DNA from: an uncultured Eubacteriales bacterium
Lineage (GTDB): Bacteria; Bacillota; Clostridia; Christensenellales; UBA1242
Length of the DNA: 64,000 nucleotides
Assembly: GCA_900552105.1 (NCBI GenBank)
Contig: URYH01000002.1
Coordinates: 15,497-79,496, forward strand
Direction: 5' to 3'
Each line of letters begins with the position of its first letter. The stretch's first letter is position 1. The notes under the pieces are model-generated. The model did no database searches. It was not told where the DNA came from and was given only the letters and a program-made list of their open reading frames with translations. Positions 7,464 to 15,265 of this stretch are shown here, piece by piece. The position numbers and the translations under genes were made by a program.

Positions 7464-7548
7464 CTTGGTGCCTTGGGGCGGAATCGAACCACCGACTTCC
7501 GTGAGATTTTGCAATCTCGTGTCGGTGCTTCTTTTTTCACACCTAAGA
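7464..7548 (-). repeat. tRNA-Phe 3'-half duplication with fold-back arm
   Basis: Plus 7464-7496 is identical over 33 nt to 7549-7581, the 3' half of the adjacent tRNA-Phe including T-arm, acceptor and CCA; the copies are exactly 85 bp apart. The 5' side is not a tRNA: the minus strand has CACCGAC (7527-7521), which pairs with GTCGGTG (7496-7490) of the copied T-stem, and an inner hairpin GAGATT-GCAA-AATCTC (7518-7503). The left arm is itself an inverted copy of tRNA-Phe sequence (CACCGACACGAG). It lacks an anticodon domain, so it is not a functional tRNA. Confidence 0.75.
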
Positions 7549-7550
7549 CT

Positions 7551-7626
<76 letters not shown>

Positions 7627-7650
7627 AAATTTGGAGGTTTCCCTCCATTT

Positions 7651-7727
7651 TGGCGATCCGGATGGGGTTCGAACCCACGACCTCCAGCGTGACAGGCTGG
7701 CGTTCTAACCAACTGAACTACCGAACC
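7651..7727 (-). tRNA. tRNA-Asp (GTC)
   Basis: 77 nt with CCA; anticodon loop CTGTCAC (GTC), acceptor GGTTCGG/CCGGATC with wobble pairs. The 24-nt spacer to tRNA-Phe contains a small GGAGG/CCTCC hairpin. Confidence 0.95.
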
Positions 7728-7794
7728 AAACGGTTTGCCGTATCTTATGAACTCTCACTCGCCCAGAAAATCCCAAGCCAAGTGAAAAATCCAA

Positions 7795-7871
7795 TGGTGG
7801 ACCTTCACGGACTCGAACCGCGGACCAACCGGTTATGAGCCGGTCGCTCTAACCAACTGAGCTAAAGGTCC
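7795..7871 (-). tRNA. tRNA with CAT anticodon, probably tRNA-Ile2 (lysidine type), otherwise elongator Met
   Basis: 77 nt with CCA; loop CTCATAA. The acceptor GGACCTT/AAGGTCC and the body resemble the Firmicutes Ile2 species whose C34 is changed to lysidine by TilS. It is not the initiator. Met and Ile2 cannot be separated with certainty by eye. Confidence 0.8.
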
Positions 7872-7876
7872 ATATC

Positions 7877-7952
7877 TGGTCGGGGTGAGAAGACTTGAAC
7901 TCCCGGCCCCATGGTCCCAAACCACGTGCGCTACCAACTGCGCTACACCCCG
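7877..7952 (-). tRNA. tRNA-Pro (TGG)
   Basis: 76 nt with CCA; loop TTTGGGA (TGG), acceptor CGGGGTG/CACCCCG. First gene of the minus-strand tRNA operon, close behind its promoter. Confidence 0.95.
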
Positions 7953-7969
7953 ACGGATACGACTATTTG

Positions 7970-7998
7970 ATAATATAATAAAATTGATTTGATGTCAA
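7970..7998 (-). promoter_or_regulatory. SigA promoter of the tRNA operon
   Basis: TTGACA (7993-7998) and TATTAT (7970-7975) with 17 nt between them, placing transcription start about 10 nt before tRNA-Pro. Confidence 0.85.
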
Positions 7999-8095
7999 CA
8001 ATTATTTCAAATTTTTTCAACTTTTTTTATTAGTTGTTTTATTGTTAAATTTTCCTTCATCTTACAAATAAAAATCATCACATAATTGAAATTTG

Positions 8096-8124
8096 TTTAC
8101 AAAGTTTGTAGATTGTGTTAACAT
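8096..8124 (+). promoter_or_regulatory. Promoter of tRNA-Gly
   Basis: TTTACA (8096-8101) and TAACAT (8119-8124) with 17 nt spacing, immediately before the tRNA at 8134. Confidence 0.6.
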
Positions 8125-8133
8125 AATAAGCAT

Positions 8134-8207
8134 GCAGGTGTAGTTTAGTGGCAAAACATCAGCTTCCCAAGCTGTGGTTGCGGGTTCGATTCCCGCCACT
8201 TGCTCCA
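8134..8207 (+). tRNA. tRNA-Gly (CCC)
   Basis: 74 nt with CCA. Acceptor GCAGGTG/CACTTGC with one G-T wobble, loop TTCCCAA (CCC), T-stem GCGGG/CCCGC. The 27-43 pair at the top of the anticodon stem is T-T, a small oddity. Single-gene plus-strand unit, divergent from the tRNA operon. Confidence 0.93.
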
Positions 8208-8229
8208 AAAGACCTTTCGGTCTTTTTTT
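8208..8229 (+). terminator. Terminator of tRNA-Gly
   Basis: AAAGACC-TTTC-GGTCTTT followed by further T, directly after the CCA end. Confidence 0.85.
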
Positions 8230-8390
8230 GTGGCGGCAATCTCGCAGACTTCGTCTTGCCAAGCTTTTTGCTTGTGACCCCGCAACACATTGCGGCTTGG
8301 CGCCCGTCTCTGCGGGTGCGTCAGCGGAGTCTTCTCTCCGTTCCGACTGCGTTTCCCGCCACTTGCTCCAAAAGACCGAATGGTCTTTTT
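8230..8390 (+). repeat. tRNA-Gly 3'-end and terminator duplication enclosing a GC-rich folded insert
   Basis: The 25 nt TTCCCGCC...AAAAGACC ending tRNA-Gly (8190-8214) recur exactly at 8353-8377, again followed by a terminator with the same stem and a new loop (AAAGACC-GAAT-GGTCTTT). The insert between opens with GTGGCGG (8230-8236), which pairs with CCGCCAC (8356-8362) of the second tRNA end. Inside are hairpins CAAGC/GCTTG, CCGCAA/TTGCGG, GCCAAGC/GCTTGGC and CGGAG/CTCCG. It is clearly GC-richer than its surroundings and has no credible protein. Confidence 0.75.
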
Positions 8391-8393
8391 ATT

Positions 8394-8424
8394 AAAAAAC
8401 CCTGAATGCAATCCAAGGTTTTCA
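8394..8424 (-). terminator. Probable terminator of the 140-residue membrane-protein gene
   Basis: Minus strand AAAACC...GGTTTT around an 18-nt loop, ending in TTTTTTAAT, 27 nt after the stop at 8451. Confidence 0.5.
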
Positions 8425-8450
8425 ATAACAATAAAAAAGTTAAGTTCTGT

Positions 8451-8873
8451 TTAAACCGAAATCCAAATGAGAATCAACGCTGCCGTGCAAACAAAAATTG
8501 CAATGTCGATGCAAAGGCAAGTTATGCTTGCAACTCTAATGTTTTTGATACAAGACTTGATGCTCAACGACAACAAAACAACAGATGTGATGAAAAATGC
8601 CAACATTGGCAACAAAATAACTGGAAAAATTGATATCAAAACCAAAAGTGCAACGGCGACAGCAATTCCCTGCTCTGGTGTTGTTGCAGAATTTGCAATG
8701 TCTGTTATAACACTTTTAAAGCAACATGTGACAACAAACATAGCAATAACAAGCACAAAGAACACAATGCCCGCAATAAACACACCTTTCTTTGTCAACT
8801 TTTTATTTTGCAAGTCAGACGACACATTGACATCATCTCTAATTTTGTTTTCCGTTTCATTTATTTCTTCCAT
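8451..8873 (-). CDS. Small membrane protein, unknown function
   Basis: 140 residues: a charged N-terminus of about 28, then three strongly hydrophobic segments (GVFIAGIVFFVLVIAMFVV; IAVAVALLVLISIFPVILL; VASITCLCIDIAIFVCTAAL). AGGGAAAATGG surrounds the start. It follows fabG by 8 nt, so it is probably the tail of the cmk-fabG transcript. I do not recognise a family. Confidence 0.65.
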   Translation of the reverse strand: MEEINETENKIRDDVNVSSDLQNKKLTKKGVFIAGIVFFVLVIAMFVVTCCFKSVITDIANSATTPEQGIAVAVALLVLISIFPVILLPMLAFFITSVVLLSLSIKSCIKNIRVASITCLCIDIAIFVCTAALILIWISV

Positions 8874-8881
8874 TTTCCCTC

Positions 8882-9610
8882 CTATAAAAGCCAGCCACCA
8901 TCAACAGATATGACTTGACCAGTAATAAAGTTTGATTTTTCACTCGCCAAAAATGACACGACACCCGCAATATCTTCAGGCGTCCCGAGTCTATTTAGCG
9001 CCGAGTTCTCTTTTATTTCCTCACGAATTTCATTGGTCACATTTTTTGTCATGTCAGTCTCAATAAAACCTGGGGCGACACAGTTGACGTTTATGCCATT
9101 TGGCCCAAACTCTTTTGCAAGCGCTTTTGTGAAGGCAATTATTGCCCCTTTTGATGCACTATAAACACTTTCACACGAGCCCCCAACAAGTCCCCAAATT
9201 GAAGAAATGTTGATTATTTTCCCACTCTGATTTGAAAGCATTTCGCGACCGATTTGTTTGCAAGTGTTGTATGTGCCACGCATATTTGTGTCAAAAACAA
9301 AGTCGTAGTCTTGTTGAGTCGAGTCAATCAAAAGTCGTGTGTCGCTCACACCTGCCGAATTCACCAAAACATCAATAGTTCCAAATGTTTTGTTTGTGAC
9401 ATCAACCAATTTTTGAACCTCATCCTCGCGAGAAACATCAACTTTAACCATAATGGCTCTTGTGGTTTTCGAAATTTCGTCAAGCAAAACTTTTGCATTG
9501 TCAAAAGAATGATTATAACAAATCACAACATTATAGCCATCAAGTGCAAATTGTTTTGCAACCGCTCTGCCAATGCCTTTTGAGGCACCCGTCACAACCA
9601 CAGTTTTCAT
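8882..9610 (-). CDS. fabG: 3-oxoacyl-ACP reductase-like short-chain dehydrogenase
   Basis: 242 residues with the full classical SDR pattern: TGASKGIGRA (NADP-binding) near residue 7, NSAG near 88, catalytic Ser in INISSIWG, YSASK for Tyr and Lys, and PGFIETDMT. It would reduce a 3-oxoacyl-thioester with NADPH, most likely in fatty acid synthesis. No fab genes are nearby, so the precise substrate is open. The ATG overlaps the cmk stop by 4 nt, showing translational coupling. Confidence 0.85.
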   Translation of the reverse strand: MKTVVVTGASKGIGRAVAKQFALDGYNVVICYNHSFDNAKVLLDEISKTTRAIMVKVDVSREDEVQKLVDVTNKTFGTIDVLVNSAGVSDTRLLIDSTQQDYDFVFDTNMRGTYNTCKQIGREMLSNQSGKIINISSIWGLVGGSCESVYSASKGAIIAFTKALAKEFGPNGINVNCVAPGFIETDMTKNVTNEIREEIKENSALNRLGTPEDIAGVVSFLASEKSNFITGQVISVDGGWLL

Positions 9611-10269
9611 TTATTTTCCTCTATAACTTTTAATATTATATCACAAACCTCGTCAATGTCCAAACAAGTTGAGTCAATATAAATTGCATCTCCACATTTT
9701 TTCAAAGGTGCCACCTCACGCTCTGAGTCTTGTTTGTCACGTAAAACAACATCTTGCAAAATTTCTTCATAAGGAGTTTGTCCGCCCAACTCATCAAATC
9801 TTCTTTTTGCACGGACTTCGGGCTTTGCATCAAGATAAAATTTGAAATCTGCATTTGGCAGAACAACCGAACCAATATCTCGACCTTCCGTCACAAGACC
9901 AACATCTCTCGCTGCATTTCTAACAACAGAATTAACAAGTTCACGAATTTCTGGATAAGCTGAAACGGTCGATGCCATCATGCCAATTTGCTCTTGTCTC
10001 AAAAGTCCGTCAACAACTCTCTCATCAAGGATTGTTTTTTGTTGTCCGTCCACAAAATCAACTTTTAATTTTCTCGTTCTTGCACAATCAAGAACTTTTT
10101 GCTTTTCATTTGCTCCAATACCTTGTTCATAACACGCAAGAGCATACGCTCTATAAAGACTTCCAGAATTCAGATGCAAAACTCCAAGTTTTTTTGCAAC
10201 AAGGTCGGCAATAGTTGATTTTCCACTTCCGCTTGGGCCATCAATGGCAATTGAAAACACTTTTTTCAT
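9607..10269 (-). CDS. cmk: Cytidylate kinase
   Basis: 220 residues, the usual size. P-loop GPSGSGKST near residue 11, CMP-site motif VTEGRDIGSVVLPNADFKFY, and the lid segment LRDKQDSEREVAPL. It phosphorylates CMP and dCMP with ATP. The usual DTGAMYRA motif reads NSGSLYRA here. A second, more divergent copy lies at 12663-13319. Confidence 0.92.
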   Translation of the reverse strand: MKKVFSIAIDGPSGSGKSTIADLVAKKLGVLHLNSGSLYRAYALACYEQGIGANEKQKVLDCARTRKLKVDFVDGQQKTILDERVVDGLLRQEQIGMMASTVSAYPEIRELVNSVVRNAARDVGLVTEGRDIGSVVLPNADFKFYLDAKPEVRAKRRFDELGGQTPYEEILQDVVLRDKQDSEREVAPLKKCGDAIYIDSTCLDIDEVCDIILKVIEENK

Positions 10270-10285
10270 TTTTTCTCCTTTCGAT

Positions 10286-10314
10286 TTGACAAATCATCAA
10301 AATTTGTTTATTAT
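10286..10314 (+). promoter_or_regulatory. SigA promoter of tRNA-Thr
   Basis: TTGACA (10286-10291), 17 nt, TATTAT (10309-10314), 10 nt before the tRNA. It is divergent from cmk, whose ATG is at 10269. Confidence 0.85.
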
Positions 10315-10324
10315 ATTGTCGTTT

Positions 10325-10400
10325 GCTTGTGTGGCTCAGTCGGTAGAGCAGTTGATTCGTAATCAACAGGTCGGCGGTTCGATCCCGCCCACAAGCTCCA
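10325..10400 (+). tRNA. tRNA-Thr (CGT)
   Basis: 76 nt with CCA. Acceptor GCTTGTG/CACAAGC, anticodon arm GTTGATTCGTAATCAAC (CGT), T-loop TTCGATC. Monocistronic, with its own promoter and terminator and no fold-back element. Confidence 0.95.
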
Positions 10401-10430
10401 AAAGCACAATATCTTGTGCTTTTATTTTTT
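10401..10430. terminator. Terminator of tRNA-Thr, also facing the next minus-strand gene
   Basis: AAAGCACAA (10401-10409) and TTGTGCTTT (10414-10422) around TATC, then TTTATTTTTT. Confidence 0.8.
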
Positions 10431-10913
10431 ATAAATCTTATACTCTTTTTCAGCATCATTCGGAGTTTGATTAATATTATCTTTTATTTTATCAACCCTT
10501 TTATTTAATTGAGATGTTTTACGAAGCATTAACTCTCTAACCAGTTTCCCTCGTTCTGTCATTTCAAGTCTTGCACGTTCACGCCACCTAATTCTTTCAT
10601 CATGTCTTAGTTTGTCATTGCTTATTGCAATTCTCAGCAATTCGATATAAGGACGCAGATATTTATGTTTTAAAATCCAGTAAACGATACAACTAACTAG
10701 AAAAACAACAAATAGTATATAACTGAATATAATGCAACCATCAATTGTTAAACATATTCCACATATGAAAATAATTAATGATATAACAAATATTGCAACA
10801 CAAAATAAAAAATAAATTCTATATTTTCGTTTTGCAGCCCACAACAATTCCCTTGCCTCGTCACTTTCAGGCGTTTGCATTAATGTGATTGTTGAAACCT
10901 CAATCTTATCCAT
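10422..10913 (-). CDS. Two-pass membrane protein, unknown function
   Basis: 163 residues. A short acidic N-terminus precedes two adjacent membrane helices (YFLFCVAIFVISLIIFICGI and IFSYILFVVFLVSCIVYWIL), followed by a long, basic, helical cytosolic tail (RHDERIRWRERARLEMTERG) that may form a coiled coil. It lies just after the S1-protein terminator, so it may have its own promoter. Family not recognised. Confidence 0.65.
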   Translation of the reverse strand: MDKIEVSTITLMQTPESDEARELLWAAKRKYRIYFLFCVAIFVISLIIFICGICLTIDGCIIFSYILFVVFLVSCIVYWILKHKYLRPYIELLRIAISNDKLRHDERIRWRERARLEMTERGKLVRELMLRKTSQLNKRVDKIKDNINQTPNDAEKEYKIYKK

Positions 10914-10945
10914 ATTTTCACCTCGTCAATTTTAATTTATCAAAC

Positions 10946-10972
10946 AATAAAAGACCAAAAATTGGTCTTTTT
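10946..10972 (-). terminator. Terminator after the S1-domain gene
   Basis: Perfect 9-bp stem AAAGACCAA/TTGGTCTTT (10950-10970) with an AAA/TTT loop and T-rich flanks on both strands, just after the stop at 10973. Confidence 0.8.
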
Positions 10973-12022
10973 TTACTGCCCTGCTTTGAGATTTGGAATT
11001 GCAAACGACAAACGATTTTTTTCTTCGTCTTTTTCAATGATTTCGACTTGAAGTTTGTCGCCCATATGAACAATCTCATGAATACTTTTTCTTTCTTGTG
11101 TTGTTGCTTTTGAAATATGCAACATTCCAGTTGCCCCATTCTCAAGTTTGATTATTGCACCAAATGCAAGAAGTTTTATGACTTCACCTTCAACAATTTC
11201 ACCCACTTGATATTTTGAAATGAGAACTTGAGATGGTTTTGGCTGGGTTTGTTTATAGGACAAACCCACCTTTTTCTCAACTCTATCAACCGAAATAACC
11301 CTAAAAGGATATTTTTGTCCAATTTTTAGAACATCTTCAATGTTGTTTACCCTGTCATACGAAACTTCTGAAATATGAACAAAACAATCCACCCCGTCAA
11401 CATCGACAAACGCTCCATATGGCATAATCTTTTTCACAGTCCCCACAACAATCTTATTTTCAAAAACAGCACGGAAGAAATTATCTGAGTTTTCTCTGTC
11501 AACTTCTTCTTCCAAAATTCTTTTTGAAGCAATAATGTTTTTCTTGTCAGCGTCAACTTCAATTGCAGCAACTTCAATGCGTTGATTTTTCATGCTATCC
11601 ATTGAAACATAAGACTTTGAACTAACTTGACTTGCTGGAATAAATATTGAATAATCCCCCAATTTGCTTTTAAGTCCCGCACGAGTCACTTCATCAATAA
11701 CGCAACTGAATTTTGAGCCAACTTTGATTTTGCTTGCGACTTTTTCTCCATCAATAAAACTTTCGGCAATACGTTTTGAAACTTCAATAAATCCGTTTTC
11801 GTTTTTCATGTTGATAATCATGCAGTCAAAACTATCGCCGAGTTTGACATCATCAAAACAGTCAAATTCGTCTTTGGAAATAAACGCGTCATTTTTCCCT
11901 CCAATATTAACAATCGCCCCGTCTTGTCTTTTTTGAACAATAAAACCGTTCACAACCTGCTTTGGAGAATACTTTGTGAAAGTGCTGTCAATCGCTTTCA
12001 TGTTAAATTTTGTTTCAGTCAT
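10973..12022 (-). CDS. S1-domain RNA-binding protein (short ribosomal protein S1 homologue)
   Basis: 349 residues with four S1 OB-fold repeats starting near residues 22, 105, 190 and 275. The third, GTVKKIMPYGAFVDVDGVDCFVHISEVSYD, and the fourth, GEVIKLLAFGAIIKLENGATGMLHIS, are typical. Such proteins (YpfD type) bind mRNA and associate with the ribosome; the short form lacks the two N-terminal domains of the enterobacterial S1 that anchor it to S2. The cmk-plsC-S1 neighbourhood is conserved in Firmicutes. Confidence 0.85.
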   Translation of the reverse strand: MTETKFNMKAIDSTFTKYSPKQVVNGFIVQKRQDGAIVNIGGKNDAFISKDEFDCFDDVKLGDSFDCMIINMKNENGFIEVSKRIAESFIDGEKVASKIKVGSKFSCVIDEVTRAGLKSKLGDYSIFIPASQVSSKSYVSMDSMKNQRIEVAAIEVDADKKNIIASKRILEEEVDRENSDNFFRAVFENKIVVGTVKKIMPYGAFVDVDGVDCFVHISEVSYDRVNNIEDVLKIGQKYPFRVISVDRVEKKVGLSYKQTQPKPSQVLISKYQVGEIVEGEVIKLLAFGAIIKLENGATGMLHISKATTQERKSIHEIVHMGDKLQVEIIEKDEEKNRLSFAIPNLKAGQ

Positions 12023-12100
12023 TTCTATACCTCATAATAGAATAAGCATAACAAAAGTTATGCCTATTTGTAAAATGAAAATTATAGTAAATTAAAAAAA

Positions 12101-12673
12101 TTAAACATTCATTTTGTCAGTTATAATTTTTGATGCTTCATCCAACACTTCTTTTGTGAGTTTTTGTCCAGAAAACTGATTAAGAGAGAAAGGTTCACCA
12201 AAAGTTAAGGTGTTAAATCGAAATAATCTTGGCCTTTTTGCAATATGAATTGGCAAAATCTCAACCCCACTTTTGATTGCAAACATTGCAGTTCCATTTT
12301 TTACTGCTTGCAAATCATCGCTTGTTTTGTTGCGAGTGCCTTCTGGGAAAATTGTCAAGGTTTCACCATTTTTCAAAAGTGTCATGCACGTCTTCACAGC
12401 ATGGAGGTCAAGGTTTTGTCTGTCGATTGGAACTGCGTGCATTTTTTTTAAAAACCAACTTTTGAATTTTGTTGAAAACAATTCCTTTTTCGCCAAAACA
12501 TACTGTCTGCGGTGTATATTCTGCATAAGTAATACAATATCTAGGTTTGTTGTGTGATTGCAAACGAAAATGTAGTTCTTTCCCTTCTTGATGTTTTTTC
12601 GATTTTTCAACCTTGTTGGAAGAATTAAGAACAGAATTGGCCAACATATTATTTTCAAAAATCTATATAGCAT
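12101..12673 (-). CDS. plsC: 1-acyl-sn-glycerol-3-phosphate acyltransferase
   Basis: 190 residues from ATG at 12673, chosen because GGGAGGGGGAA lies directly before it. N-terminal membrane anchor (FLKIICWPILFLILP), catalytic HTTNLD near residue 40, and the substrate-binding FPEGTRNKTSD near 113. It transfers an acyl group to lysophosphatidic acid to give phosphatidic acid at the inner face of the membrane. It overlaps the end of the second cmk gene by 11 nt. Confidence 0.9.
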   Translation of the reverse strand: MLYRFLKIICWPILFLILPTRLKNRKNIKKGKNYIFVCNHTTNLDIVLLMQNIHRRQYVLAKKELFSTKFKSWFLKKMHAVPIDRQNLDLHAVKTCMTLLKNGETLTIFPEGTRNKTSDDLQAVKNGTAMFAIKSGVEILPIHIAKRPRLFRFNTLTFGEPFSLNQFSGQKLTKEVLDEASKIITDKMNV

Positions 12674-13319
12674 TTCCCCCTCCCATTTCATTTTTAATAA
12701 ATTGTATTGTATCTGTCAAGTTCATGTTTGAAGTATCCACAACCTTGACCCCCTCAACAAGCTTGAGTGGAGATATTTTTCTTGTTGCATCTTCCAAATC
12801 CCGCTCATAAAGTTTTTCAACAACATCTTTTTGCGACACATTTTCGCCAAGTTGTTGCAAATCTTCCATTCTTCTTTTTGAACGCTCAAGATATGAACAG
12901 GTGATAAAAAATTTGTAATCAGCATTTGGCAAAACTTCACTAGTTATGTCACGCCCTTCCATAAGCACATTGTTATTTCTCGCATATTCACGTTGATAGT
13001 TTCGAACAACCTCTCTCAAATCCTCAATTTCAGCATATTTGGGGACAAGTTGTGAGATATTTGTTGTTCTCAACTCTTTATTATTGTATTCTTTGCCATT
13101 AATTTTAATAATTTGCTCTCCTTGAACAAAATGAACTTCAAGAATTATGTCGTCAAAATCAATGTTTGGATTTGGCGGTTGTTTTTTGTCACAAAAATAT
13201 TTTGTTAGTGCGCGATATAGCATACCCACATTAAATCTATTGATTTTTAGTTCTGTTGCCAACATTTTTGCAATTGTGCTTTTGCCACTTCCACTCATTC
13301 CATCAATCGCAATAATCAC
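12663..13319 (-). CDS. cmk: Second cytidylate kinase-like protein
   Basis: 218 residues from a GTG start at 13319 with GGGAGGTGAA upstream. P-loop DGMSGSGKST, LMEGRDITSEVLPNADYKFF and ERDLEDATRKISPLKLVEGV correspond to the cytidylate kinase motifs. It is markedly diverged from the copy at 9607: the mononucleotide motif reads NVGMLYRA, and the central part, normally for CMP specificity, is different. It may be a CMP/dCMP kinase or have a shifted substrate. It is coupled to the flavoprotein gene (overlap 4 nt) and to plsC, the canonical cmk-plsC pairing. Confidence 0.8.
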   Translation of the reverse strand: MIIAIDGMSGSGKSTIAKMLATELKINRFNVGMLYRALTKYFCDKKQPPNPNIDFDDIILEVHFVQGEQIIKINGKEYNNKELRTTNISQLVPKYAEIEDLREVVRNYQREYARNNNVLMEGRDITSEVLPNADYKFFITCSYLERSKRRMEDLQQLGENVSQKDVVEKLYERDLEDATRKISPLKLVEGVKVVDTSNMNLTDTIQFIKNEMGGGNAI

Positions 13320-14548
13320 ACTTCACCTCCCGCACTGCGTCCAGCAAGGCAACCCGTTGACAAGGCAATTTGAATGTTAAAGCCACCTGTATACGCATCG
13401 ACGTCAATAATCTCGCCCGCAAAGAAAAGACCCTGACAAAGTTTGCTCTCCATTGTCTTTGACATAATTTCTTTTGTGTCCACTCCACCAGTTGTCACAA
13501 CTGCCCTTTCAAAATCATTCGATATATCAAAATGTAGTTCAAAATTTTTTATTTGTTTTGCAATATTTAATCTTTGTTGTTTTGTGACGGAATGAATTTT
13601 TTGATTTGATGCAATTTCACACACACTCAAAAGGACTGGAACAAATCTTGTCGGCAACATTGTTTTTAGAACTGTTTGAATTTCAGCATTTTTGTTTTGC
13701 TCAAATTCGGTCAACACTCTTTCTTCGAGTTCGCTTTGCGTCATATATGGCTTGAAATCAAGAAAAAGTTTGTGTTCAAAGTTGTTTTCAATGTGGGCAA
13801 TATGCGCACTCATTGAAAGAGCTATTGGTCCAGACAATTCTTTGTCAGTAAAAAGTGCTTCGCCAAAGAATGCAAGTTTTGTCTTTTTGCCAACAAGTCT
13901 GAGTTCAACGTTTTTGAGTGACAACCCTTCAAGAGAAGAAACAAAACCATCTTTTAGTGGGATTGCCACAAGGCTTGGTTTTGTTGGGATAATTTTGTGT
14001 CCAAAAGACTTTGCAAGCGCATAACCATCACCGTTTGAACCCGTTGTTGGATAACTTTTTCCGCCAGTTGTCAAAATCACTTTATCACAAACAAATTCTC
14101 CCTTATTTGTTTTGACTTCAAATTTGTTTTCATTTTTTTTCACCGACAAAACATTTGTATCAAGTTGCACACGCACACCTTTTTTCATTATTGCATATGT
14201 AAGTGCTTTTGTGATATCACTCGCCTTGTCAGAAACAGGAAACACGCGTCCACCACGTTCAACTTTGAGTTTGCAACCAAATTTTTCAAAAAAATTTACA
14301 GTGTCATCATAATCAAACGCCGAACTTGCCGAATACAAAAATTTTGGATTTGAAACAACATTATTCAAAAACTCTTGCCCCACGCATTTTTCATTTGTGA
14401 CATTGCAACGACCCTTGCCCGTGATATATAGTTTTTTGCCAAGTTTTTCGTTTTTTTCAAGAAGCAGAACATCATTATTATTGTTTGCAGCAAAAAAAGC
14501 CGACATAAGACCTGCCGGCCCACCACCAACAACAATTATCCTTGTCAT
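13316..14548 (-). CDS. HI0933-type FAD-dependent oxidoreductase (YhiN family)
   Basis: 410 residues. N-terminal dinucleotide fold VVGGGPAGLMSAFFAANNN near residue 6, GKKLYITGKGRCNVTNE near 40, ILTTGGKSYPTTGSNGDGY near 160, and a C-terminal FAD signature FAGEIIDVDAYTGGFNIQIA. The family binds FAD; its substrate is unknown. It is often found beside cmk and rluB in Firmicutes, as here, with 4-nt overlaps on both sides. Confidence 0.88.
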   Translation of the reverse strand: MTRIIVVGGGPAGLMSAFFAANNNNDVLLLEKNEKLGKKLYITGKGRCNVTNEKCVGQEFLNNVVSNPKFLYSASSAFDYDDTVNFFEKFGCKLKVERGGRVFPVSDKASDITKALTYAIMKKGVRVQLDTNVLSVKKNENKFEVKTNKGEFVCDKVILTTGGKSYPTTGSNGDGYALAKSFGHKIIPTKPSLVAIPLKDGFVSSLEGLSLKNVELRLVGKKTKLAFFGEALFTDKELSGPIALSMSAHIAHIENNFEHKLFLDFKPYMTQSELEERVLTEFEQNKNAEIQTVLKTMLPTRFVPVLLSVCEIASNQKIHSVTKQQRLNIAKQIKNFELHFDISNDFERAVVTTGGVDTKEIMSKTMESKLCQGLFFAGEIIDVDAYTGGFNIQIALSTGCLAGRSAGGEV

Positions 14549-15264
14549 TGATTTTGTCCTTTTGAAAGCAAAATTAGTTCACCATCTGTGAGATCGCGAT
14601 ATTCACCGCGTTTGAGCCCGCCAAGTTTGACTCCACCAATACTTACGCGTTTAAGCATAATAACAACACGCCCAATCGCCTCAAACATACGGCGAATTTG
14701 ACGATTTTTGCCTTCATCAATTGTGATTTCAAGTCGTGTGACGTTATTTTCAAAAGACTTGAATACAATTTTGCATTTTGGAAGTCTTGTTCCGTCACTC
14801 TCAACAACTCCCGCACGCATAACTGCAAGTTCGCTCTCTTTTAGTTCTCCCTCAACCGTGACGATATACGTTTTCTCAACCCCATTTTTTGCAGAAGTGA
14901 GAAAATTTGCGAACTCTCCGTCATTTGTAAGAATAATCAACCCTTCGCTATCATAATCAAGCCTGCCGACACTAAACAGTCGAACAGATTTGTCAGGAAT
15001 TAGGTCAAAAATTGTTTTTCTGCCCCTTGGATCAGTTGCCGAACAAATATAACCTTTTGGCTTGTTGAGTTTTATATATACAAAACCTTTTGGTGGTGCA
15101 ATAACTTTTCCCTCAAACTCCACCTTGTCTTTTTTTTCATTGATATCTGTTGCAAGGTTTGTAACAACTTGTCCATTAACCTTGATTTGTCCGTTTTTTA
15201 TTAAATCTTCACACTTTCTTCTTGATGCAACTCCACACGCTGCAATGTATTTATTTATTCTCAT
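14545..15264 (-). CDS. rluB: rRNA pseudouridine synthase (RluB/RsuA family)
   Basis: 239 residues. An N-terminal S4 RNA-binding domain (MRINKYIAACGVASRRKCED) is followed by the RsuA-type catalytic domain with motif GRLDYDSEGLIILTNDGE, whose first Asp is the nucleophile, and KNRQIRRMFEAIG. It isomerises a uridine in rRNA, most likely 23S position 2605. It lies next to scpB-ytfJ-dacB as in many Clostridia. Confidence 0.9.
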   Translation of the reverse strand: MRINKYIAACGVASRRKCEDLIKNGQIKVNGQVVTNLATDINEKKDKVEFEGKVIAPPKGFVYIKLNKPKGYICSATDPRGRKTIFDLIPDKSVRLFSVGRLDYDSEGLIILTNDGEFANFLTSAKNGVEKTYIVTVEGELKESELAVMRAGVVESDGTRLPKCKIVFKSFENNVTRLEITIDEGKNRQIRRMFEAIGRVVIMLKRVSIGGVKLGGLKRGEYRDLTDGELILLSKGQNQ

Positions 15265-15265
15265 T

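Noticed and set aside
8145..8411. Frames of 60-90 residues around tRNA-Gly
   Set aside because: Translations of the tRNA and the folded insert; no ribosome site and strong RNA structure.
10325..10430. Fold-back duplication at tRNA-Thr(CGT)
   Set aside because: Only an ordinary terminator follows; no copied tRNA end was found.
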